NCBI RefSeq assembly: GCF_026421305.1
Contig: NZ_JAPJBQ010000002.1
Span: 124,001-188,000 of the forward strand
Direction of reading: 5' to 3'
Length of the DNA: 64,000 nt
Source: Dyella silvae
GTDB lineage: Bacteria; Pseudomonadota; Gammaproteobacteria; Xanthomonadales; Rhodanobacteraceae
The first letter of the stretch is position 1, and every line of letters begins with the position of its first letter. Under the pieces are notes generated by a model. That model saw only the letters and a program-made list of their open reading frames with translations, was not told where the DNA came from and did not search any database. Below, piece by piece: positions 58,619 to 64,000 of this stretch. The translations under genes and the position numbers were made by a program.

Positions 58619-58632
58619 TTGATCGCGATCAG
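58619..58632. promoter_or_regulatory. FNR/Anr box ahead of the porin gene
   Basis: TTGAT-CGCG-ATCAG matches the FNR/Anr consensus TTGAT-N4-ATCAA at nine of ten defined positions and ends 68 bases before the porin start. The FNR-type regulator encoded 3 kb away is the natural candidate to bind it. Confidence 0.7.
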
Positions 58633-58700
58633 TCTGTGAAGGGACATGCCTACCGAGACTTGATCCAACCCGGAAGAAATCACTGGACAGGAGTCGTTTC

Positions 58701-59936
58701 ATGAAGCACCTAGGTTGTGGTCATCGCCTCAAAGGCATCAGCTTGTTTGTCGCCATGGCATTGCCAGCGATGGCATCGGCGCAGTCCAGTACGGATACCA
58801 CCGCTCCGCTACAACTGGAGTGGAACGCTCGTTTGCGCCACGAGCAAGTCGATAATGACGCTTACACTCGCCATGCGTATGCCGACACGCTACGGCTGCG
58901 GCTGGGTTTGCGGGCCAATATCGGTTACGGCTGGAGTTATTTCATTGAAGGGGCGGGCACGGCGGCCGCCAATGATCACTACAACAGCGGCGCGAACGGG
59001 CAGGTCAAATATCCCTCCATTACCGACCCGACAGGTGCCGAGCTCAATCAGGCGTGGATCGGCTATCAGGGCGATGCGTTGGGTTTGAAAGTAGGCCGCC
59101 AGGAAGTGGCCCTGGACAATCAGCGCTGGGTTGGTACGGTCTCCTGGCGTCAGTTCGAGCAGACCTTCGACGCTGTGGCGCTGCAATGGAAGCCAGCCGC
59201 CAACTGGACGTTACGCTATGACTGGCTCGATCGGGTCAATCGTATCGCTGGCCCCGATGCGATCAATCCGCTGGCACGCAAGCGTGATCTCAACACCCAT
59301 TTGTTCAATGCGGCCTGGACTCACGGGACGCAGCAGGTGACGGGTTACGCCTATCTGCACAAGGACAAAGACGTTGCGGCCTCATCCTCCGAGAGCTACG
59401 GCGTGCGTTGGACAGGCAAGCCCGCCGGGGGCAGCGGTTTCGGCTGGAGTCTTGAAGGCGCACGGCAGTACGACTATGCCAATAATCCCCTGCACTTTGC
59501 GCACAGCTATTGGTTGGTAGAGCCGTCGTGGACCCAATGGGGCATCACCGGCAAACTGGGTTGGGAACACCTTGGTGGCGATGGCAAGACGGCCCTGCAG
59601 ACGCCACTGGCGACGTTGCATGCGTTCAACGGATGGGATGACCAGTTCTTGGTGACACCGCCGACGGGTCTCCAGGATTACTACGTGACACTCAACGGTA
59701 ATTTCGGCAGTGAGGGTATCGCCCGCAAGCTTGCCTGGATCGTCAGCTACCACGATTACCGCGCCGATAAGGGAGGCGCGCGCTACGGCAGCGAGTGGAA
59801 CGCCTCTCTGGCGTATCCCATCATCCCTGGTCTGAACGCACTGCTGAAAGCGGCTGACTATCGGGCAGATACCTACAGCCGCAACGATACTAAGCTGTGG
59901 TTGCAGCTCGAATGGGTCGGGAAACAAGCGCTTTGA
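58701..59936 (+). CDS. Alginate-export-family outer membrane beta-barrel (porin)
   Basis: A 411-residue protein with a signal peptide ending MASAQ and alternating aromatic beta-strand pattern throughout. Family pieces: LRLRLGLRANIGYGWSYFIEGAG, LNQAWIGYQGDALGLKVGRQEVALDNQRWVGTVSWRQFEQTFDAVALQW (typical of the alginate_exp domain), and a final strand ending KLWLQLEWVGKQAL. It would be a channel in the outer membrane; position in the denitrification cluster and the Anr box suggest uptake of an anaerobic substrate, but the substrate is unknown. Confidence 0.8.
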   Translation: MKHLGCGHRLKGISLFVAMALPAMASAQSSTDTTAPLQLEWNARLRHEQVDNDAYTRHAYADTLRLRLGLRANIGYGWSYFIEGAGTAAANDHYNSGANGQVKYPSITDPTGAELNQAWIGYQGDALGLKVGRQEVALDNQRWVGTVSWRQFEQTFDAVALQWKPAANWTLRYDWLDRVNRIAGPDAINPLARKRDLNTHLFNAAWTHGTQQVTGYAYLHKDKDVAASSSESYGVRWTGKPAGGSGFGWSLEGARQYDYANNPLHFAHSYWLVEPSWTQWGITGKLGWEHLGGDGKTALQTPLATLHAFNGWDDQFLVTPPTGLQDYYVTLNGNFGSEGIARKLAWIVSYHDYRADKGGARYGSEWNASLAYPIIPGLNALLKAADYRADTYSRNDTKLWLQLEWVGKQAL

Positions 59937-59975
59937 TGTCGATGTGTGACATCAGTCGTCGAAAACGACGTGCTT

Positions 59976-60003
59976 CGGTGCGTTGACGTGAGTCAACGCA
60001 CCG
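59976..60003. promoter_or_regulatory. Long palindrome containing TTGAC-N4-GTCAA
   Basis: CGGTGCGTTGAC (59976-59987), GTGA, GTCAACGCACCG (59992-60003): 12 perfect base pairs. Its centre is a CRP/FNR-type 14-mer (59983-59996). It lies 39 bases after the porin stop, so it may simply be a terminator hairpin; no U-run follows. Confidence 0.45.
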
Positions 60004-60148
60004 GCATCGTGCTTGCGATGGTGGTGCGCCATGAAGACACCGATATCGTCCTGCCAGTGTGCCTGTGCTGCCGAGGCGGCTACCAAACCCACCCAGCCAC
60101 ATCCAGGCCTTTGACTGTTTGCCGCATCGGTACCAAAAGCGCACTTCG

Positions 60149-60162
60149 TTGATCCTCATCAG
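60149..60162. promoter_or_regulatory. FNR/Anr box ahead of fabA
   Basis: TTGAT-CCTC-ATCAG has the same half-sites as the box at 58619-58632 and ends 56 bases before the fabA start. Confidence 0.7.
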
Positions 60163-60218
60163 GGTTGCGAAGAAAAAGCTCACTCAGACTCGGAGCTTCT
60201 TCCTTCAAAAAAGCTGTT

Positions 60219-60734
60219 ATGACCCGGCCTACTTCGTTCGATCGTGAGCAATTGCTCGCCTGTGCCCGTGGCGAGATGTTCGGCCCGGGCAACGCCCGCT
60301 TGCCGTCACCGCCTATGTTGATGTTTGACCGCATTACCCATGTGGGTGAACACGACGGCACCTTCGGCAAAGGTTCGCTCCGCGCCGAGCTGGATATCAG
60401 CCCTAACCTGTGGTTCTTCGATTGCCATTTCGACGGTGATCCGGTGATGCCCGGTTGCCTTGGCCTGGATGCCTTGTGGCAGCTGAGCGGCTTCTTTCTC
60501 CCGTGGCTCGGGTTGCCTGGCCGAGGCCGCGCGTTGGGAGTAGGGCAGGTCAAGTTTTCCGGCCAGATTCTGCCCAGCGCCCAGCTGGTGAGCTACGAAG
60601 TGGATATTCGCCGGGTGATGCGCGGCCGCATGGCGCTGGTGGTTGCGGACGGACGGGTTTACGTCGATGGCCGCGAGATTTACGTAGCCACCGACATGCG
60701 CGTGGGCCTGTTCCAGTCGACGGAGGGCTTCTGA
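60219..60734 (+). CDS. fabA: 3-hydroxydecanoyl-ACP dehydratase/isomerase FabA
   Basis: A 171-residue Fab[29 protein letters not shown] and the active-site helix [29 protein letters not shown] (catalytic His and Asp) are full matches to the family. It dehydrates and isomerises C10 intermediates to start unsaturated fatty acids without oxygen. Start at ATG 60219. It overlaps fabB by one base. The Anr box upstream and the setting among nitrite-respiration genes mark it as a conditionally expressed set. Confidence 0.94.
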   Translation: MTRPTSFDREQLLACARGEMFGPGNARLPSPPMLMFDRITHVGEHDGTFGKGSLRAELDISPNLWFFDCHFDGDPVMPGCLGLDALWQLSGFFLPWLGLPGRGRALGVGQVKFSGQILPSAQLVSYEVDIRRVMRGRMALVVADGRVYVDGREIYVATDMRVGLFQSTEGF

Positions 60735-61942
60735 TGCGCCGCGTGGTGGTGACGGGCATGGGCATCGTGTCGTGCCTTGGGCACGCGCTTGATTCGGTCA
60801 GTCAGGCGCTGTGTGATCTGCGTAGTGGCATCAGCGCGATCCCCGACTATGCCGCACGCGGTTTGCGGAGCCAGGTGGCCGGCTTGCCGCATATCGACCT
60901 TGAAGCGCTGGTCGATCGGAAGCTCAAACGCTTTATGGGCGACGCGGCTGCCTATGCCTATCTCTCCATGCAATCGGCGATTGCAGACGCGGGGTTGGCA
61001 TTGGAGCAGATCCGTCATCCGCGTACCGGAGTTATCGCGGGTTCGGGTGGTGGATCGGCGCAATGGCAGCTCGAGACGGCGGACCTTCTGAAGGAGAAAG
61101 GCGTGCGCCGCATTGGGCCGTGCATGGTGCCGCGGACCATGTGCTCCACGGTGTCGGCGTCGCTCGCTACGGCATTCGGTATCCTTGGCTTGAGCTATTC
61201 CATCGCCGCCGCATGCGCGACATCCGCGCATTGCATTGGTGCGGCAGCTGATCTCATCCGTCACGGCGCGCAAGACGTGGTGTTCGCTGGCGGCGGCGAA
61301 GAATTGCATTGGGGGATGACCGCTCAATTTGATGCCATGGGGGCGTTGTCCACCGGCTATAACAGCACGCCCGGTGTAGCCTCCCGGCCGTACGATGCCG
61401 GGCGCGATGGTTTTGTGATCGGCGGTGGCGGCGGCATGCTGGTGTTGGAGGATTACGAACACGCCAAGTCGCGCGGTGCGCGCATCCATGCAGAACTCGT
61501 GGGCTATGGCGTGACCTCTGACGGTGCGGACATGGTGGCTCCTTCCGGCGAGGGTGCCGTGCGCTGCATGCGTATGGCATTGGCTCATGTGTGCAGCCCG
61601 ATCGATTATCTCAACACGCATGGTACGGCGACGCCGCTCGGCGACATCGTTGAATTGACGGCGGTCCGTGAAGCATTTGGCAATGAGGTGCCACCGCTTT
61701 CTTCTACCAAGGCATTGACGGGGCATTCGCTGGGAGCGGCGAGCGTGCATGAGGCGATCTACAGTCTCCTGATGCTGAGGGACGGCTTTATGGCCGGGTC
61801 CGCTCATATCGATCAGCTTGATCCCAAGGCAGAAGGCTTCCCCATCCTGCGCGAGACCCGCGAGGCAGCGCTCCGCACGGTGATGTCCAACAGCTTTGGT
61901 TTCGGCGGCACCAACGCTAGTCTTGTGTTTGCCCGTGTGTAA
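60734..61942 (+). CDS. fabB: 3-oxoacyl-ACP synthase I FabB
   Basis: A 402-residue [25 protein letters not shown] at the start, nucleophilic Cys in [17 protein letters not shown], active-site His residues in [13 protein letters not shown] and [16 protein letters not shown] (with the Lys), ending [15 protein letters not shown]. It elongates cis-3-enoyl intermediates made by FabA. Translation is coupled to fabA (TGATG). No acyl carrier protein or other fab gene is next to it, unlike housekeeping clusters. Confidence 0.95.
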   Translation: MRRVVVTGMGIVSCLGHALDSVSQALCDLRSGISAIPDYAARGLRSQVAGLPHIDLEALVDRKLKRFMGDAAAYAYLSMQSAIADAGLALEQIRHPRTGVIAGSGGGSAQWQLETADLLKEKGVRRIGPCMVPRTMCSTVSASLATAFGILGLSYSIAAACATSAHCIGAAADLIRHGAQDVVFAGGGEELHWGMTAQFDAMGALSTGYNSTPGVASRPYDAGRDGFVIGGGGGMLVLEDYEHAKSRGARIHAELVGYGVTSDGADMVAPSGEGAVRCMRMALAHVCSPIDYLNTHGTATPLGDIVELTAVREAFGNEVPPLSSTKALTGHSLGAASVHEAIYSLLMLRDGFMAGSAHIDQLDPKAEGFPILRETREAALRTVMSNSFGFGGTNASLVFARV

Positions 61943-62006
61943 ATGAGGGCGTTGCGTGCGCGGCGCCGAACCATCCATTGATCACTTCGGTTTTGGGAGT
62001 CCATCC

Positions 62007-62501
62007 ATGAAAACCTTGCGGACCGCCGTCATGTTGTTGGGTGCGCTGACCCTGTCAGGCCCGCTGTTGGCCTCGCCGCTACACGATCACGCGGCGCACG
62101 CCTCTCTTGATGGCACGCAAGTGCAGGTGCCGTCGGTGCGTTGGAAGGTCGATGCGCCGCTTCAGGATGGCATGGGGCGCATTCACCAGGCTTTGGAAGA
62201 ATTGCGCCATTACGAGATGGGGCATATGAGTGAGGCCATGGCGCAGGACCGTGCTGGCCTGATTCTGGAAGCGGGGGCGTACATCTTTGCCCACTGCAAA
62301 CTGGAGCCCCAGCAGGACGCTGTACTCCATGACATGTTGGTGCCTTTACTCGCCGCCGCACAGAAGCTGAAGGAGCATCCGCAGGATATGAGCGAGGTCG
62401 CCGCCATGCGGAAGGCCGTGGTGAATTATCCGCGCTACTTCGATGATCCTGGATGGGATGCGAATGCTGCATCGTCACACGCGGCCCACGATGAACACTG
62501 A
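62007..62501 (+). CDS. dnrO: DnrO-like exported His-rich protein
   Basis: A 164-residue protein with a signal peptide (MKTLRTAVMLLGALTLSGPLLA) and a mature part rich in His (LHDHAAHAS near its start and HAAHDEH at its end) around a helical core (QDGMGRIHQALEELRHYEMGHMSEAMAQ). This matches the DnrO proteins found next to denitrification genes and copper receptors; metal binding is likely, and the role is unproven. GGGAG precedes the start. A lone TTGAT half-site lies 25 bases upstream. Confidence 0.75.
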   Translation: MKTLRTAVMLLGALTLSGPLLASPLHDHAAHASLDGTQVQVPSVRWKVDAPLQDGMGRIHQALEELRHYEMGHMSEAMAQDRAGLILEAGAYIFAHCKLEPQQDAVLHDMLVPLLAAAQKLKEHPQDMSEVAAMRKAVVNYPRYFDDPGWDANAASSHAAHDEH

Positions 62502-62505
62502 ATAG

Positions 62506-62527
62506 GGAGGCGCCCAAGGGCGCCTCC
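62506..62527. terminator. Hairpin between convergent dnrO and the receptor gene
   Basis: GGAGGCGCC (62506-62514), loop CAAG, GGCGCCTCC (62519-62527): a perfect 9-bp stem a few bases after the dnrO stop and 14 bases from the receptor's stop. No U-run on either strand. Confidence 0.6.
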
Positions 62528-62540
62528 ATCGTGTCGGGCT

Positions 62541-64000
62541 TTAGTACTTGACGTCGAGCTTCAGCCAGATGGTCCTGCCCGGTTCGTTGACCCGCAGGGT
62601 GTTGACGTAACCCACCAGACCCACGTTCGCTGCGTTGACATGTTCGGCGTACGTCTTGTTGAAGAGGTTGTCGATACCGGCACTCAACGTGGCCTGACGG
62701 TTGATCCGATAACCGCCATTGAGTGAGAACACGCCGAACCCTGCGCTAGGCCCCAGGTCCTGCCCAACGATATTGCCCTCACCTACGGCAACGCGATGCT
62801 GGGCGGCAACGATGCGCCAAAGACCGCCCACCGACCACACGCCGGTGTCATAAGTGAGGCCAAAGCGTGCCTCTAGTGGTGGCATCTGTGGCAATGGCTG
62901 ATGATCGGTGCGGTTCTCGCCCCATGCCCAGGCCAGCGTAGTGTCAGCTTTCCAGCGGTCGTTGAAGGCGTATGCCAGACCGGCTTCGGCACCTGCGGTA
63001 CGGGCGTTGATGTTGCGCGCCTGGCCTGCGTTCATGCCGCTGGGATAGTCGATGAGGATGAAGTCGTGAACCTCGCCGACATAACCTGAGACCCAGGCCT
63101 TCAGGTTGGTATCGCGATACTGCAGGCCGACATCGAGCTGGGTGGTTTTTTCCGGCTGTAGCTTGAGAAAGCTGTTGAGGCTCTTGTCTACGTGCCGGCC
63201 GAACAATTCCCAATAGTCGGGGAAACGTTCCACGTGACCGATGCCGGCATAGACCGTAGTGGGTGATGCGGCCAGGTCATGCTCATAGCGGATAAACCCC
63301 GACGGCATGGTGTCGTTGCGGCTGGCATCGACAAGGCTGACCGGCATGTGCATGCCGCCACCCATCGACATGCCACCCATGCCGGTCGAGCTGGTCGTCG
63401 TCGTCAGGTCGTAGCCGCGTGCCTGCGCATGATCGACGCGAGCGCCGCCGATCAGCCGGTTGCGTTCGGCCAGTTGCCAGGTGAGTTCGCCGAATGCTCC
63501 GAGCGATCCCATTCGGGCGTCGCGGTGGCGCGGTTGGTCGCGATAGTAGGGCAGCATGCCGCCGGCAGGCCCGCCCATGCGGCCCGTGTGCACATTGCTG
63601 GAGCCGTCGATGCCCGCCTGCAGCTTCCAGGTTTCGCTCCAGTCGAAGCTGGCTACTACGCGTCCGCCCACCGTGCGCCGGTCGACGTCGCTGGCCATTG
63701 GCATTGGCATCATGCTGGCGGGATCGGGTTGGCGCAGCGTGTAGTTGTCCATCACATGATCGGCATAGTTGTAATAGAGCTGCGCCTCGATGCGATTGAA
63801 TACCGCATCGGGGCGATCATGCTCGAACTTGAGGCCGACACTCTCGCGCAGGAATTGCGCGCCATCCATGCTGCTGAACGCGTAGGCGGCCTGGCCGTTG
63901 CCTTTGCCGGCAGATAGTTCCACTCGGGTGTTGTCGTCGGGTGTCCAGCCGAGTGCGGCGTCGACGTTCCAGCGATCCCAGCGTGAGTGCACGCGGTTCC
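62541..64000 (-). CDS. TonB-dependent copper-type receptor (OprC/NosA-like), N-terminal part beyond window
   Basis: The frame is open to the right window edge, so the plug domain with the TonB box is missing; about 486 residues of barrel are visible. The loops are rich in Met and His (DPASMMPMPMASDVD, SSTGMGGMSMGGGMHMPVS), as in copper receptors OprC/NosA. The C terminus has the usual GIDNLFNKTYAEHVNAANVG and ends in an aromatic, KLDVKY. It would import copper for NirK and related enzymes with TonB energy. The ATG at 63992 is internal. Confidence 0.85.
   Translation of the reverse strand, partial: NRVHSRWDRWNVDAALGWTPDDNTRVELSAGKGNGQAAYAFSSMDGAQFLRESVGLKFEHDRPDAVFNRIEAQLYYNYADHVMDNYTLRQPDPASMMPMPMASDVDRRTVGGRVVASFDWSETWKLQAGIDGSSNVHTGRMGGPAGGMLPYYRDQPRHRDARMGSLGAFGELTWQLAERNRLIGGARVDHAQARGYDLTTTTSSTGMGGMSMGGGMHMPVSLVDASRNDTMPSGFIRYEHDLAASPTTVYAGIGHVERFPDYWELFGRHVDKSLNSFLKLQPEKTTQLDVGLQYRDTNLKAWVSGYVGEVHDFILIDYPSGMNAGQARNINARTAGAEAGLAYAFNDRWKADTTLAWAWGENRTDHQPLPQMPPLEARFGLTYDTGVWSVGGLWRIVAAQHRVAVGEGNIVGQDLGPSAGFGVFSLNGGYRINRQATLSAGIDNLFNKTYAEHVNAANVGLVGYVNTLRVNEPGRTIWLKLDVKY

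Noticed and set aside
1-64000. CRISPR arrays, rRNA genes or prophage
   Set aside because: No regularly spaced direct repeats, no rRNA sequence and no phage structural genes were seen in the window.

Overview
This is a GC-rich gammaproteobacterial chromosome segment. Its gene content points to the Xanthomonadales, most likely Rhodanobacteraceae (Dyella/Rhodanobacter-like). Supporting signs are the birA-coaX-SPOR block, a PhoP/PhoQ pair preceded by a small exported protein, a TrpS with a C-terminal extension, exported DUF885 and MtfA peptidases, and REP-like GTGGGAGCGCAC palindromes. The genus cannot be settled from sequence reading alone.

Layout. 1-21,600 is ordinary chromosome: a PRISE-type reductase (cut by the window edge), an MDR oxidoreductase, a flavoprotein, a cysteine-dioxygenase-like cupin, TonB, a universal stress protein, hemolysin III, a DUF885 peptidase, a LysR/SDR pair, Fpr, DusA, PhoPQ, MtfA, then birA-coaX-SPOR. 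A tRNA-Thr(TGT) at 21,657-21,732 opens an accessory stretch of about 4.5 kb with visibly lower GC. That stretch holds a divergent module (winged-helix/DUF5343-like gene against an HTH gene overlapping an AbiEii-like nucleotidyltransferase), two copies of a structured repeat, an orphan HigA-like antitoxin and an exported metallo-beta-lactamase-fold protein. 26,500-35,000 is a mixed accessory region with four NTF2-like proteins, two paralogous VOC proteins, an Lrp regulator, LldD, and a LysR / DMT exporter / exported isochorismatase set. 35,000-53,100 returns to core metabolism: rhodanese, arginase, TrpS, an E1alpha-E1beta-E2 2-oxoacid dehydrogenase operon, tryptophan 2,3-dioxygenase, a POT peptide transporter, a large exported GloVer/FG-GAP repeat protein, and the tyrosine-to-fumarate route (MarR, HppD, HmgA, fumarylacetoacetase).

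53,200-64,000 is a coherent low-oxygen / nitrite-respiration cluster: hemN, an FNR/Anr-type regulator with all four cluster cysteines, nirK (copper nitrite reductase fused to a c-type heme domain), a NirV-like protein, Sco, an alginate-export-type porin, a fabA-fabB operon, DnrO and a copper-type TonB-dependent receptor (cut by the window edge). FNR-like 14-mers lie before hemN, nirK, the porin gene and fabA. The last two are TTGAT-N4-ATCAG, which suggests that one oxygen sensor couples nitrite respiration to oxygen-independent unsaturated fatty acid synthesis.

The least explained parts are the nucleotidyltransferase module with its palindromic promoter region (22,635-22,844), the duplicated stem-loop element at 24,069 and 25,190 that shows a compensatory base change and encloses a seven-codon reading frame, and the nested inverted repeats at 43,291-43,556.
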